Shown here: piece by piece, positions 26,467 through 37,500 of the stretch
Numbering within the stretch: position 1 is the stretch's first letter
Layout of the letters: each line of letters starts with the position of its first letter
From: Halomonas sp. McH1-25
GTDB taxonomy: Bacteria > Pseudomonadota > Gammaproteobacteria > Pseudomonadales > Halomonadaceae
NCBI RefSeq assembly: GCF_022348165.1
Contig: NZ_JAKRFI010000011.1
Location: 1-64,000 of the forward strand
DNA length: 64,000 nucleotides
Reading direction: 5' to 3'
Made by a program: the position numbers and the translations under genes
Notes under the pieces: model-generated
Told to the model about the DNA's origin: nothing
Database searches by the model: none
What the model saw: only the letters and a program-made list of their open reading frames with translations

Positions 26467-27858
26467 TCACATGCAACTCAGCAACAACTGTCTGTAGTGC
26501 TGCGAAAAACTAACATGGTAGCTCAGTTCATCAGCAAAGCCGCCGAGCGCGTAAGTGCTCGGGGAGGCCCCCTCCTGGTCTTGTTCAAAATCGCCGTCAT
26601 TGCTGCCATCTTCAGCGTTGTCAGCTATCTTGCCGCCCGACGCCGGGCTAGCTCCTGCGGCAGTCATAGGTACCTCGCGCAGCACGGCTAGATCCTTCGG
26701 CAGATCGTCGGCAATGCGTTCCGCGAATCGCCGTAACGTCGTCTCCGCCAGCATGAACAGCCAGGCTTGATCATCAGCTTCGCCCATGCGCCTCAGTATT
26801 CTCCCCAACACCTGCCGGTAGTGAAGCTCGGTACGGATGCGGCTGAGAAAGCAGCATACTTGCAGGCGGGGGATGTCAGTCCCCTCGCTGATCATCCCGA
26901 CTGCGACGATCCAGCGGCAATCGCTGTTTCGGAATGCATTGATGACCTGCTGAGCATTAGGGGTTTTGTTGGTCACGATGCACCAACTCTCCCCTTTGGC
27001 GTCAAGTGCTTGGGCTATCTGCTGAGCATGTGCAATATCGGTAGCGACTACCAGGCCCGCCGCCTCTGGCTGGCTTCGGCGAAGCGCGTCCAGCTTGTCG
27101 CTTCCTAGCGCGAGCAGTTGTTCGATCACCTCGTCATGACGTAGTAAGTCTTCATAAGTGACAGGCGTCTCTCCCAGCAGCTGGGCGATACTTGGGAACA
27201 ACCTGACGGTGCTCTCGGTTTCGACTGCTTCCGTGAGCACAACTTGTTGGTTGTCCAGAAGTAGAATGCGGGGCGAACGGCACAACCGGTCCGCGATGGC
27301 TTCTTGCAGACCATAGCGATAGTCGCAGATCAGCTGTCCCTCGGGGGATAGGTAACGCGCCAAGGCAATGGCGCGGTCGTCAGAGCGCCACGGCGTGCCG
27401 GACAGTGCCAAGGTGAAGACGGCACGATCCTGGATCTTCTGCAGGATCTGTTGCCCCCAGGCGTTGCTCAGCAAGGGATCATGACCGGCGCAGTGATGGA
27501 TTTCGTCGAAGACGACGAACACGCGATAGTCGTCGAGCAGTCGCCAGAAGACCTCATCGCGGTACTCCATAGCTTGATAGGTGTAAGCCCCTCCCGCCGC
27601 GCCGAGCATGCCGTCCAGGCGCTTGCCGAGCACCGCCGAAAAGGTCGAGCGAAAGCCGTCGACGACCTGGCAAGAGGGTGCGAAGCAGAGGACCAGATCG
27701 ATCTTGCCTTGGTCAAGCAGGCATCGGGTCAGCTCCGCCGCCATGCGCGTCTTGCCGGCACCGGGGGTCGCCTGGCACAAGAAATGCGACGTGGAAAGGA
27801 AATGCTCCAGCGCCGTGTCGATACACCGGCGCTGCCAGTCTCTTAGCGATGCGGTCAT
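26467..27858 (-). CDS. DEAD/DEAH-box superfamily 2 helicase
   Basis: The 463-residue protein has the two RecA-like domains of SF2 enzymes: a Q-motif-like start (SLRDWQRRCIDTALEHFL), Walker A ATPGAGKTRMA near residue 30, DEIHH (motif II) near residue 120, LSGTPWRSD (motif III), and in domain two MISEGTDIPRLQVC (motif V) with YRQVLGRILRR (motif VI). The C-terminus is acidic and variable. Its start codon overlaps the stop of the upstream gene (ATGA), so the two products are translationally coupled. With the adjacent Xre regulator and the type I R-M operon this looks like a small defence module; the substrate is unknown. Confidence 0.85.
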   Translation of the reverse strand: MTASLRDWQRRCIDTALEHFLSTSHFLCQATPGAGKTRMAAELTRCLLDQGKIDLVLCFAPSCQVVDGFRSTFSAVLGKRLDGMLGAAGGAYTYQAMEYRDEVFWRLLDDYRVFVVFDEIHHCAGHDPLLSNAWGQQILQKIQDRAVFTLALSGTPWRSDDRAIALARYLSPEGQLICDYRYGLQEAIADRLCRSPRILLLDNQQVVLTEAVETESTVRLFPSIAQLLGETPVTYEDLLRHDEVIEQLLALGSDKLDALRRSQPEAAGLVVATDIAHAQQIAQALDAKGESWCIVTNKTPNAQQVINAFRNSDCRWIVAVGMISEGTDIPRLQVCCFLSRIRTELHYRQVLGRILRRMGEADDQAWLFMLAETTLRRFAERIADDLPKDLAVLREVPMTAAGASPASGGKIADNAEDGSNDGDFEQDQEGASPSTYALGGFADELSYHVSFSQHYRQLLLSCM

Positions 27859-28445
27859 CGCTCAGAGGCTACCGCTTTAAGTGTGTTCTCGACGGCACGA
27901 AGATGTCCCAGCAGGCGCGAGCTTCGGTCTTTGGCCCCCTGATACTCGTAGCCCACTTGGTCCCTTAGATGGGGCATCTCATCAAGGAGCTGCTTGTAGC
28001 GCTCCGTTTCGCCCATCGACGACAGCAAGTCGAGCTTGATCTCTTTGAAGAGGCCTTCCAAATACGTCTGGGCATCAAGCGACGATGGCGGTGGCGTGGC
28101 AGCCTGCTTAGGTTTTGAAGCGGTCAGCTTCTCTTTATCAGGCTGCTTAAAGCAATTCTCGAAACCGTTGTCGATCAGTTCCAACTGCAGATGCGGTGGG
28201 ATGGGTTGCAGGTGGTAGACCTGTCCTCGCTTCCGGCGCTCCTCGTCAGGTACGAGCCAGCCCGCTCGGAGCAGGCGACGAATCTGCTCATACACATACC
28301 GACGGACATCGCCGAGACGAAAGTCGGTGCCTTTCAGGTGCTTGGCATAGGCATCCCGCAATTCGCGGGTGGTGAATTGCGTGCGCCCCTCCTCCTGGAG
28401 AAGGTCATACAGTCGCCTGTCGAGGATGAACGGGACGGATTTCAT
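27855..28445 (-). CDS. hypothetical winged-helix protein coupled to the helicase
   Basis: The product (196 residues from the start MKSVPFILDRRLYDLLQEEG) has an N-terminal region compatible with a winged helix (FTTRELRDAYAKHLKGTDFR...YEQIRRLLRAGWLV), a Pro/Ser linker and a charged C-terminal helix. I chose 28445 because the 28 residues before it have no site and the in-frame extension runs into the divergent promoter. It overlaps the helicase gene by four bases. It may recruit the helicase to DNA; no nuclease motif is visible. I do not recognise a named family. Confidence 0.7.
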   Translation of the reverse strand: MKSVPFILDRRLYDLLQEEGRTQFTTRELRDAYAKHLKGTDFRLGDVRRYVYEQIRRLLRAGWLVPDEERRKRGQVYHLQPIPPHLQLELIDNGFENCFKQPDKEKLTASKPKQAATPPPSSLDAQTYLEGLFKEIKLDLLSSMGETERYKQLLDEMPHLRDQVGYEYQGAKDRSSRLLGHLRAVENTLKAVASER

Positions 28446-28546
28446 GCAGGCACCAGAGCGGTTGTCACAAAAATGCGGATTATAGTCCGTGGCCTGTGCA
28501 TCCGCAAACACACGATAGTGCTTCCTCAAGTGAAATTGAGGCGGTC

Positions 28547-28777
28547 ATGGATCCATTGGCAAAAGCGTTGGGGGCACGGATCCGGGCGCAGAGAAAAGCC
28601 TGTGGGCTCTCTCAGGATGCACTGGCGCTGGCCTGCAGCATTGACCGCAGCTACATGGGACGCATCGAGCGTGGCGAGGTGAACATCACGGTCGAGAAGC
28701 TGTACCGCATCGCTGGGGTGCTGGCATGCGATCCGGCGTCGCTTCTTCCTCGCATGACGGAGCTTCAGGCCAGCTAG
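28547..28777 (+). CDS. Xre-family regulator (R-M C-protein-like)
   Basis: This 76-residue protein is a single Xre helix-turn-helix domain (RAQRKACGLSQDALALACSI...RSYMGRIERGEVNITVEKLY). GAGG precedes the ATG at 28547. It is divergent from the helicase pair, about 100 bases away, and 172 bases upstream of hsdM. That places it to control both, much as C-proteins time restriction-modification genes. Confidence 0.85.
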   Translation: MDPLAKALGARIRAQRKACGLSQDALALACSIDRSYMGRIERGEVNITVEKLYRIAGVLACDPASLLPRMTELQAS

Positions 28778-28949
28778 CCCTCACGCTTTAGGGAGGTATT
28801 CAGCGTCACGCCATAGGATATCTCTGACAGGCGATGTAGGACGGCCAGCACCTCCTCAAGGCGGCGTGCCTGCCTTGCCCCTCACTCCGCTTCGCTGTGT
28901 ATGATGGCCGTCAACCATCATCATTAGCACCAACACGCGGGGAAGCATC

Positions 28950-30929
28950 GTGAATACGGAGAGTCACTCTCAGCTGGCGGCCTTCATCTGGTCCGTGGCG
29001 GATCTGCTGCGCGGCGATTTCAAGCAGTCCCAGTATGGCCGCATCATCCTGCCCTTCACCCTGCTACGGCGCCTGGAGTGCGTGCTGGAGCCTACCAAGG
29101 CCGAGGTGCTCGCCGCGGCCCACGCCCACCAGGCCAAGCCTGAGGCGGTGCGCGAGAAGCTGCTGCTGCGCGCCGCCGTCCAGCCCTTCTTCAACGCCTC
29201 GCCGCTGACCCTGGGCAGCCTCTCCGACACCCAGACCGCCGACGACCTGATGAGCTACGTGCAGTCGTTCAGCCAGGACGCCCGGGAGATCTTCGAGCAC
29301 TTCGAGTTCGAAGGCTTCGTCCAGCAGCTGGCCGCCAACAATCTGCTTTACCAGGTGGTGCAGCGCTTCGCCGCCATCGACATGAGTCCCGAGCGGCTGA
29401 CCAACTACGGCATGGGCCTGGTGTTCGAGGAACTGATTCGCAAGTTTGCCGAAAGCTCCAACGACACGGCGGGGGAGCACTTCACCCCGCGAGACATCGT
29501 TCATCTGACCACCTCCCTCGTGCTCACCGGCCAAGAGGACAAGCTGCGCCCGAACGGCATCGTCACCGTCTATGACCCCACCGCGGGCACCGGCGGCTTT
29601 CTCTCCGAGAGCGACGAGTACATCCAACAGGTCAGCCAGGACGTGACCGTTTCGCTGCACGGCCAGGAACTCAACCCCGAGTCCTATGCCATCTGCAAGG
29701 CTGATATGCTGATCAAGAATCAGCAGGTCGACCAGATCAAGCTCGGCAACACCCTCTCTGATGATCAGCTCCGTGGAGAGCGTTTCGACGTCATGCTCTC
29801 CAATCCGCCGTTTGGTGTGGAGTGGAAGAAGGTTCAGAAGGCGATCACCGATGAACACAAGCAGCGGGGCTACGATGGCCGCTTCGGCCCCGGCCTGCCA
29901 CGAGTCTCCGATGGTTCGCTGCTATTCCTGATGCACCTCGTGAGCAAGATGCGCTCTCGTAAAGAGGGTGGCTCCCGAATTGGCATTATCCTCAACGGAT
30001 CGCCGCTGTTTACCGGTGGCGCCGGCAGCGGCGAATCCGAGATCCGCCGCTACCTACTGCAGCATGATTTGGTGGAGGCCATCGTTGGCCTGCCCACCGA
30101 CCTGTTCTACAACACCGGCATTGCCACCTATGTGTGGATCCTCTCCAATAACAAGGCACTCGAGCGTCGCGGCCAGGTCCAACTGATCAACGCCACTGGC
30201 CGGGCCAGTAAGATGCGCAAGTCGCTGGGCAGCAAGCGCCAGTACGTTGATGACCGTAGTATCGAGGAGATCGTGCGCCTCTATGGGGCCTTCCAAGAGA
30301 GCGAGGAGAGCAAGATATTCCCGGTAGAGGCTTTTGGTTATCGACGCATTACGGTAGAACGCCCGCTACGTCTCAACTTCCAAGCCAGCCCCGAGCGCCT
30401 GGCTCGCCTCGATGACGAGAAGCCGATCCAGAAGCTCGAGGAGGGCGAGCGCGAGGCCCTCAAGGCCGCCTGCGCCACCCTGGACCCCCAGCAGCGATTC
30501 AATAACCGTGACACTTTCCTCAAAGCGCTGGAGGCAGCATTGAAGACGGAAGGCCTCAAAGTTGGTGCCCCGGTGCAGAAGACGATCCTCAACGCGCTTT
30601 CCGAGCGTGACCAGGACGCTGATATCTGCCTGGACAAGAACGGGAACCCTGAACCCGACAGCGGCCTGCGTGATAACGAGAACGTGCCGCTGGACGAGTC
30701 GGTGTACGGCTACTTCGAGCGTGAGGTGAAGCCCCACGTCCCCGACGCTTGGATCGACGAGGAGAAGTGCGACCCGCTGGATGGCCGTATCGGCATCGTG
30801 GGCTTCGAGATCCCCTTCAACCGGCACTTCTATAAATTCACGCCACCGCGCCCGCTCGAAGAGATTGATGCCGACCTCAAGGCGTGCACCGACCGGATCA
30901 AGCAGATGATTGAGGAGCTGTCGGAATGA
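28950..30929 (+). CDS. hsdM: type I restriction-modification DNA methyltransferase subunit
   Basis: The 659-residue product starts at GTG with GGGGAAG upstream. It has the HsdM N-terminal helical domain ([20 protein letters not shown]), SAM-binding motif I ([13 protein letters not shown], about residue 208) and the N6-adenine catalytic motif IV (SNPPFGVEW, about residue 283). Together with HsdS it methylates adenines in a bipartite site and protects host DNA. It is the first gene of an operon that also holds hsdS, a GIY-YIG gene, an Abi gene and hsdR. Confidence 0.95.
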   Translation: MNTESHSQLAAFIWSVADLLRGDFKQSQYGRIILPFTLLRRLECVLEPTKAEVLAAAHAHQAKPEAVREKLLLRAAVQPFFNASPLTLGSLSDTQTADDLMSYVQSFSQDAREIFEHFEFEGFVQQLAANNLLYQVVQRFAAIDMSPERLTNYGMGLVFEELIRKFAESSNDTAGEHFTPRDIVHLTTSLVLTGQEDKLRPNGIVTVYDPTAGTGGFLSESDEYIQQVSQDVTVSLHGQELNPESYAICKADMLIKNQQVDQIKLGNTLSDDQLRGERFDVMLSNPPFGVEWKKVQKAITDEHKQRGYDGRFGPGLPRVSDGSLLFLMHLVSKMRSRKEGGSRIGIILNGSPLFTGGAGSGESEIRRYLLQHDLVEAIVGLPTDLFYNTGIATYVWILSNNKALERRGQVQLINATGRASKMRKSLGSKRQYVDDRSIEEIVRLYGAFQESEESKIFPVEAFGYRRITVERPLRLNFQASPERLARLDDEKPIQKLEEGEREALKAACATLDPQQRFNNRDTFLKALEAALKTEGLKVGAPVQKTILNALSERDQDADICLDKNGNPEPDSGLRDNENVPLDESVYGYFEREVKPHVPDAWIDEEKCDPLDGRIGIVGFEIPFNRHFYKFTPPRPLEEIDADLKACTDRIKQMIEELSE

Positions 30930-30996
30930 GAAGTCATAGCGAGGTGGGGCCTGCGTTGACAGGTAGGCCTCGTCACTTCAGCATGATGGGCGACAC

Positions 30997-31041
30997 ACCC
31001 GCCATGCCTCTCAAAGATGCACACTTTGGCGGGTTTTTTGT
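30997..31041 (+). terminator. intercistronic hairpin with U-tract between hsdM and hsdS
   Basis: ACCCGCCA/TGGCGGGT arms enclose a loop that contains GCCTCTC...GATGCAC, followed by TTTTTTG. Its layout is repeated before the Abi gene at about 33.54 kb. It may act as an attenuator that lowers distal gene expression, since transcription must pass it to reach hsdS. Confidence 0.6.
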
Positions 31042-31110
31042 GTCTGGCGTTGGACCGGCTGCCCCCCACCTGCAAAAGGCAGCGGAATATACAAGGGAAG
31101 GAGTGCGAGC

Positions 31111-32517
31111 ATGAGCTTCCCGAAATACCCTGAGTACAAGGACTCCGGCGTCGAGTGGTTGAGGGAAGTGCCGGCGCATTGGAATCACGGCAAGGTTCGC
31201 TATTTTGCCAAACTAGAGTCTGGCCATACTCCTAGCCGTAACAAGCCAGAGTACTGGGAAAACTGTACCATTCCTTGGTTCACGCTATCTGATGTATGGC
31301 AAATACGGTCTGGGCTTACCAAGGTCGTGTATGAGACGAAAGAGAAGGTTAGCGAGTTGGGCTTGGCCAACTCATCAGCACGCCTATTGCCTGCGGGCAC
31401 TGTGATTCTTTCGCGAACAGCATCCGTAGGGTACTCAGCGATTCTTGGTAAGCCAATGGCTACCACGCAGGATTTTGCCAATTGGATTTGTGGGAAAAAA
31501 GTAAGCCCAGAATATTTGCTGACAGCGTTCAGGGCAATGGCATCTGAGTTTTCTCGCATGATGATGGGGTCGACGCATAAAACCATCTATATGCCGGATA
31601 TCGCAGAGCTGTACTGTGCTATTCCGCCAATGCACGAGCAGTCTAAAATAGTTGCTTTCCTCGACCACGAAACCGCCCGTATTGACGCCTTGATAGCAGA
31701 GCAACAGCGCCTGATCGAGCTGCTCAAGGAGAAGCGTCAGGCGGTGATCTCTCATGCTGTCACCAAGGGACTGGACTCCGGTGTGCCGATGAAGGACTCC
31801 GGTGTGGAGTGGCTAGGTGAAGTGCCGGAACACTGGGAAATTACTAGAGTAAAGCATATTGTCCAAACCTTCGAGCAAGGCTGGAGTCCTCAGTGTGAAA
31901 ATAATCCAGTCGAAAGTGAGAGTGAGTGGGGCGTGCTTAAAGTGGGGTGTGTCAATCATGGTAGATTTGACAGTCAAGAGAACAAGAAGCTTCCTGGCGA
32001 GCTCTCCCCGCGATTTGATTTATCCATCAAAGCCAATGATGTCTTGATATCACGTGCCAATACACGAGAGCTGGTCGGTAGTTGTGCAGTCCCTACGGTT
32101 TCCTATCCCAACTTAATGTTGTCGGATAAGCTGTTTCGTCTGCGCCTCCGCGAGACGGTTGCAGATCCAATATTTTTAGCTTTTTTCATGGGGGCTTCCC
32201 AAACTAGGCAGCAAATTGAGTTGGAGGCAACCGGAGCTAGTAGTTCAATGCTGAATATTGGACAAGGCACCGTGCTTGAGATGCCCTTCCCATGTCCTCC
32301 GCTCGAAGAGCAGGCAAGAATCCGCGACGAAGTCATCAAGCAGACATGGAGCTTACTCAACTTAGCAGGGGAAGCTCTAGAACTGAAAAAAAGGCTTGAG
32401 GAACGCCGTTCTGCCCTGATCTCCGCCGCTGTTACCGGCAAGATCGACGTGCGCGGCTGGCAGCCGCCGACGCGGTCATCGATTCCCGCTGAGACAGACC
32501 AAATGGAGGCAGTATGA
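31111..32517 (+). CDS. hsdS: type I restriction-modification specificity subunit
   Basis: The 468-residue product has two target-recognition domains, each introduced by the same words (KDSGVEWLREVPAHW near residue 10 and KDSGVEWLGEVPEHW near residue 230), separated by a conserved helical spacer (DHETARIDALIAEQQRLIEL followed by LKEKRQAVISHAV) and followed by a C-terminal spacer (LKKRLEERRSALISAAVTGK). Each domain reads one half of a bipartite DNA target. GGAAGGAG precedes the ATG. The recognition domains are more AT-rich than the spacers, as expected for exchanged segments. It overlaps the next gene by four bases. Confidence 0.93.
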   Translation: MSFPKYPEYKDSGVEWLREVPAHWNHGKVRYFAKLESGHTPSRNKPEYWENCTIPWFTLSDVWQIRSGLTKVVYETKEKVSELGLANSSARLLPAGTVILSRTASVGYSAILGKPMATTQDFANWICGKKVSPEYLLTAFRAMASEFSRMMMGSTHKTIYMPDIAELYCAIPPMHEQSKIVAFLDHETARIDALIAEQQRLIELLKEKRQAVISHAVTKGLDSGVPMKDSGVEWLGEVPEHWEITRVKHIVQTFEQGWSPQCENNPVESESEWGVLKVGCVNHGRFDSQENKKLPGELSPRFDLSIKANDVLISRANTRELVGSCAVPTVSYPNLMLSDKLFRLRLRETVADPIFLAFFMGASQTRQQIELEATGASSSMLNIGQGTVLEMPFPCPPLEEQARIRDEVIKQTWSLLNLAGEALELKKRLEERRSALISAAVTGKIDVRGWQPPTRSSIPAETDQMEAV

Positions 32518-33488
32518 CCCAAGGGCGCAGCATCCGGCTCTTTCTGGTGGACGGCACACCCAATGGTCTCCTCACCGCCGAGATCATGAACTGGACCGGC
32601 CATGTGTTGACCGGGCCACGCAGCAAGCTCAGCGAACTGGTCCAGCGACCGGAGTGTGGGCGAACCGGCATCTACTTCCTAGTCGGCACGGACCCTGATG
32701 GTGATCTGCGGCCCTTGGTGTATATCGGGGAAAGTGATGATGTCGGCACGCGCCTCAAGCAGCACAATCGGCCAGAAGACAAGGGTGGCAAAGACTTCTG
32801 GGAAAAGGTTTGCTTGGTCACCAGTAAGGATCAGAACCTGACCAAGGCCCATGTTAAGTTTCTGGAAAGCTTGCTGATTCAGAATGCCGGAGCCATGGGG
32901 CGTTGCAAGCTAGCCAACGGTACAGCGCATGAATACATAGGCCTGCCAGAATCTGATCGTGCCGATATGGCGTTTTTTATGGAACAGATTCGTACGGTGC
33001 TTCCTGTCCTCGGCCTGGACTTTCTGCGCAGCACAGCGAAGCTCTCCCCAAGCCAGAAGCAGGGAGCATGCACGCCGGCGCAGCCTGATACGAACCAGTC
33101 GGGGGAGCTGGAAAATCCCCGACTGAAGATGGAAGTTAGAAAGCACAACATCGTGGCCTTTGCCCAAGAACTGGATGGTGAGTTCGTGGTTCTCGAAGGC
33201 TCCTTGGCCAGAGGCGAATGGATAGACCTGAAACACAGCTACCGGCACCTCTATAAGCAACTCTGCGATGAGGGCGTGCTGATGGATGATGGGAACGGCT
33301 TTAAAAGGTTTACGCGCGACTACGGTTTTACGAGCCCCAGCCCAGCGGCAGCCATCGTCGCAGGGCGTGCCGCTAATGGGCGAGTGGATTGGAAAATCGA
33401 GGCTACGGGACAGACCTATGCGGACTGGCAAGACCAGCAAGTAAGTGCTGCAGCGGCACAGCCGGAGGATACAGAGCCAACCTGGTAG
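32514..33488 (+). CDS. GIY-YIG nuclease-domain protein within the R-M operon
   Basis: The 324-residue protein overlaps the hsdS stop by ATGA. It has the GIY-YIG landmarks GIYFLVG (about residue 52), LVYIGESDDVGTRLKQHN (about residue 68) and a conserved Glu (KFLESLLIQ). The C-terminal half (WIDLKHSYRHLYKQLCDEGV...) resembles the DUF4357 region found after such domains in R-M operons. It may add nuclease activity or modulate the complex; this is inferred from its place and family. Confidence 0.85.
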   Translation: MTQGRSIRLFLVDGTPNGLLTAEIMNWTGHVLTGPRSKLSELVQRPECGRTGIYFLVGTDPDGDLRPLVYIGESDDVGTRLKQHNRPEDKGGKDFWEKVCLVTSKDQNLTKAHVKFLESLLIQNAGAMGRCKLANGTAHEYIGLPESDRADMAFFMEQIRTVLPVLGLDFLRSTAKLSPSQKQGACTPAQPDTNQSGELENPRLKMEVRKHNIVAFAQELDGEFVVLEGSLARGEWIDLKHSYRHLYKQLCDEGVLMDDGNGFKRFTRDYGFTSPSPAAAIVAGRAANGRVDWKIEATGQTYADWQDQQVSAAAAQPEDTEPTW

Positions 33489-33534
33489 ATGTGACTTGGC
33501 AGCAGGTCTCTGCTTCCTTATACTTGTTTCTAAC

Positions 33535-33583
33535 AACACCCCCCACGCCTCTCTCGGAAGCGCACCTTGGGGGGTTACTTTTT
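33535..33583 (+). terminator. second intercistronic hairpin with U-tract, before the Abi gene
   Basis: ACACCCCCCACGCCTCTC...AAGCGCACCTTGGGGGGTTAC forms a stem closed by C6/G6 arms and is followed by CTTTTTT. Loop words (GCCTCTC, GCGCAC) match the hairpin between hsdM and hsdS. Confidence 0.65.
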
Positions 33584-33597
33584 TCTGGAGGCCGGCC

Positions 33598-34509
33598 TTG
33601 CAGTTCAACAAGCCCCCGCTGAGCTTAGATGATCAGCTCGACCGGCTCATCCAGCGGGGGCTGACGGTGCCGGACCGCCAGCGGGCGCTCCACTATCTGC
33701 GTCATCTCAACTACTACCGGTTGGGCGCCTATTGGTTGCCCTTCGAGGCCGATCACCGGACGCATCGCCTGCGCCCCGGCACTACCCTGGATGACGTGCT
33801 GAATCTCTATGTGTTCGACCGGGAGTTCCGGCTGCTGGTCATGGACGCCATTGAACGCATCGAGGTTTCGATTCGCACCTGCTGGGCCTACCACATGGCC
33901 CATACACACGGGCCCCATTGCCACCTGGATCCGGCCCTGTTCAAATCACCTCACCGTTCTTGGCGTCACGAGGAGCGGCTCCGAGCCTTGGAAGGCGAGG
34001 TGCGGCGCAGTCAGGAAACCTTTATCCGCCACCTGAGCACCACCTACGATGAGCCGCTGCCTCCAATCTGGGCCTTGGTGGAGATCATGACGTTCGGCCA
34101 ACTGTCGCAGTGGTATGCCAACACACGCCAGCGCCGAGACCGTAACGCCGTGGCACGTGAGTACGACTTCGACGAGAGCGTGCTGACATCGGTGTTACAT
34201 CACCTGAGCACGGTGCGCAATCAGTGTGCTCATCATGCTCGACTGTGGAACCGAGAGTTCACCTTCCTTCCTAAGCTGCCAAAGGATCGTCCTGTGGCTG
34301 CGCTGGATAGCCTGTCCTTCGACGCCTCGCGTCGTATCTACAATACCCTCACCCTGATGCTGTACCTAATGGACGTGGTGAATCCACACCACCGTTGGGG
34401 AGAACGGCTAATTGGCCTGATTGATCACCATGCGATCGATGTCGCCGAAATGGGCTTCCCTGATGACTGGCGAGTCCGCCCCCTGTGGAAGAAGCATTCT
34501 CCTAATTAG
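33598..34509 (+). CDS. Abi-family (AbiD/F-like, Abi_2) abortive infection protein
   Basis: I start at TTG 33598, where TGGAGG lies eight bases upstream and the conserved N-terminus follows (FNKPPLSLDDQLDRLIQRGL). The frame is open further upstream but would overlap the GIY-YIG gene. HYLRHLNYYRLGAYWLPFE and, later, VLTSVLHHLSTVRNQCAHHA with RLWNR are hallmarks of the Abi_2 family; the RNxCAHH part is HEPN-like (Rx4-6H) and suggests RNase activity. Such genes often ride in type I R-M operons as a second layer that stops infected cells. Confidence 0.85.
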   Translation: MQFNKPPLSLDDQLDRLIQRGLTVPDRQRALHYLRHLNYYRLGAYWLPFEADHRTHRLRPGTTLDDVLNLYVFDREFRLLVMDAIERIEVSIRTCWAYHMAHTHGPHCHLDPALFKSPHRSWRHEERLRALEGEVRRSQETFIRHLSTTYDEPLPPIWALVEIMTFGQLSQWYANTRQRRDRNAVAREYDFDESVLTSVLHHLSTVRNQCAHHARLWNREFTFLPKLPKDRPVAALDSLSFDASRRIYNTLTLMLYLMDVVNPHHRWGERLIGLIDHHAIDVAEMGFPDDWRVRPLWKKHSPN

Positions 34510-34574
34510 GCTTCTCCTTATTTCCCCAAACCGTTAGGCTGTTTCAAAAAATTACGCCAAGCGCAGGGGATAAT

Positions 34575-37500
34575 ATGGCGGACAGCAGGGAGTCCCGCTT
34601 CCAGCAGGATATCATCGAGTCCATGGTGTCTGGAGGCTGGAAGGCCGGCACAGCCAGCGGTTACGACCGTACGACGGCCCTCTACACCGAGGATCTGCTG
34701 GGTTATGTGCGGGAAGCCTGGCCGGAGCGCTGGGAGAAGTTCTGCAAGGCCAACCCTCAAGCGCCCGAGCAGGTGTTCGTGCGGAAGGTCGTGCGTGAGC
34801 TAGACAGGGCCGGCACCCTGGAGGTGCTGCGTCACGGTTTCAAGGTACCCGGTGTTAAGTTCGATCTGTGCAGCTTCCAGCCTGACCACGGCATGAACCC
34901 CGATTCGCTGGCCCGCTACCGCGCCAACCGACTGCGGGTGGTGCCGGAGGTTTCATACTCACCCCATGCCCGCGAGAAGGGTAAGGGCGGCGAGAGCTAC
35001 AATCCCCGCCTCGATCTGGTGCTGTTCGTCAACGGGATCCCCACCGCCACGCTAGAGCTTAAGAGCCAGTTCAAGCAGACAGTAGAGAACGCCAAGCGGC
35101 AGTACCGCCACGACCGACCGATCAAGGATCCCGTTACCCGTAAGCCCGAGCCTCTGCTCACCTTCAAGCGTGGTGCCCTGGTTCACTTCGCGGTGAGCCA
35201 GGCCGAGGTGGCCATGACCACCAAGCTGGCTGGCAAGGACACCTTTTTCCTGCCCTTCAATCGCGGTACCGAGGAGGGTGGCGCTGGAAACCCGCCCGCG
35301 TCGGACGAGCAAAGCTACGCCACCACCTATCTGTGGGAAGCTGTGTTCGCGCCGGACGCCTGGTTGAAGGTGCTCGGTCGCTTCCTGCACCTGGAGAAGA
35401 AGACCAGCGAAGACTTCCACGGCCGCCGCCATACCAAGGAGACGCTGATCTTCCCCCGCTATCACCAGTGGGAGGTGGTCAATCGCCTGGTGCAGGCCAC
35501 CCTGGCCGAGGGGCCGGGGCGCCGTTACCTGGTGCAGCACAGCGCCGGCTCCGGCAAGTCCAACTCCATTGCCTGGTGTGCCCACCAGTTGGCCAACCTC
35601 TACGCTGAGGATGGCACCAAGCTGTTCAACTCGGTGATCGTGGTCACCGACCGCACGGTGCTCGACAGCCAGCTCCAGGAAACCATCTACCAGTTCGAGC
35701 ACGCCCACGGCGTGGTGCGGCCCATCACCCGCGACATCGGTAACCAGAGCAAGTCGGAGCAGCTCGCCGAGGCCCTGGCCAGTAACACCCGTATCATCAT
35801 CGTCACCATTCAGACCTTCCCGGCGCTGTTCGACGCCCTGAACAAGCGTCCCCAGCTCGCCGAGGGCCACTATGCGGTAATCGCCGACGAAGCCCACTCT
35901 TCGCAGACCGGCAGCTCGGCCAGCAAGCTCAAGGCGCTGCTGGCGGCCGCAGGAGAGCCCGCAGAGGACGATGACGACGAGATCAGTGCGGAGGCCATGC
36001 TGGATGCGGCCGTGGCCTCACGGCGCCCCAGCGAGCGCATCAGCTACTACGCCTTCACTGCCACACCCAAGGCGAAGACTCTGGAGCTGTTCGGACGCCC
36101 GCCGGATCCCGGCCTGCCTGCCAGCGCCGATAACAAGCCCGAGCCGTTCCACCTCTACTCCATGCGTCAGGCAATCGAGGAGGGTTTTATCCTCGATGTG
36201 CTGCGCAACTACGTCACCTACAGTACTGCCTGGAAGCTCGCCCACCCCGATGGCGAGGATCAGGAGGTGGATTCCAAGAAGGCCTCGCGCACCCTGGCCA
36301 AGTGGGTGCGATTGCATCCTTACAACATCGCTCAGCGCGTGGAAGTGATCGTCGAGCATTACCGCGAGAACGTCCGTCATCTGCTCGACGGCCAAGCCAA
36401 GGCCATGGTGGTCACCGCTAGTCGTCAGGAGGCGGTGCGCTACCAACTGGCCATGCGTCGGTATATCGAGAAGCAGGGCTACGGTGACGTTCACCCCATG
36501 GTGGCCTTCTCCGGCAGCGTGCCGCCCGATGAGGAGATACCTGAGGAGGTCACCGAGACCAGCCAGTTGCTCAACCCCGGGCTCAAGGGCCGCGACTTGG
36601 CCGAGGCGTTCGACACCGACGACTACAACGTGATGATCGCCGCCAACAAATTCCAGACCGGCTTCGACCAGCCCAAGCTTTGCGCCATGTATGTCGACAA
36701 GAAGCTGCGTGATGTGGACTGCGTGCAGACCCTCTCGCGGCTCAACCGGCTGTTTCCCGGCAAGCAGGCCTTCATCCTCGACTTTTACAACGAAGAAAAG
36801 GACATCCTCGATTCCTTCGCGCCTTATTACCGTAGGGCCGAGCTGGCCGGCGTCTCCGATCCACAAGTTGTGTACGACCTGCAGAACGGTCTGGACGCCA
36901 GCGGTATCTACCACTGGCCTGAAGTAGAGGCCTTCGCCAAGGCTTTCTTTGATCCTAAGGCCCCGGCTTCCAGCCTCAGTTATCACTGCCGCCCGGCCCA
37001 GGAGCGCTTCAAGAAGCGCTACCAATTGACTCTGGAACAACTGCAGACCTGGAAGGAGGCTCGCCAGATTGCCGAAGTCAACGGCGACGACAAGGGCCTG
37101 AAGCGTGCTGAGCAGGAACTGAAGGACGCTGGCACCATCCGCGACGAGCTCGACCTGTTCCGCAAGAACCTGCAGAGCTTCGTGCGCACCTACGAATTCC
37201 TCAGCCAGATCGTCACCTTCGACGACCCCGAGCTGGAGCAGCTGTGCGTCTTCGCCCGTCACCTCCATCCGCTGCTGCGCACCGACCGGCTGCTGGAGGA
37301 GGAGAGCATCGACGTCAGCGAGCTGGAGCTGACCCATTACCGCCTCACCAAGCGCGAGGAGAAGCGCCTGCGCCTGGACGAGACTGAGGGCGACTACGGC
37401 CTCACCCCAGTCAGCGAGGTGGGCTCAGGCAAGCCCCACGACCCCGAGAAGCAACGCCTGGCCGAGATCATCGGTCGGCTGAATGACCTCTACGGCGCCG

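Noticed and set aside
29064-30827. Long antisense frames opposite hsdM
   Set aside because: They mirror a GC-rich real gene, are Leu/Val/Gly-rich without motifs, and have no start signals.
35052-37337. Long antisense frames opposite hsdR (up to 439 residues)
   Set aside because: HsdR is complete with all motifs on the other strand; the antisense frames have no recognisable features.
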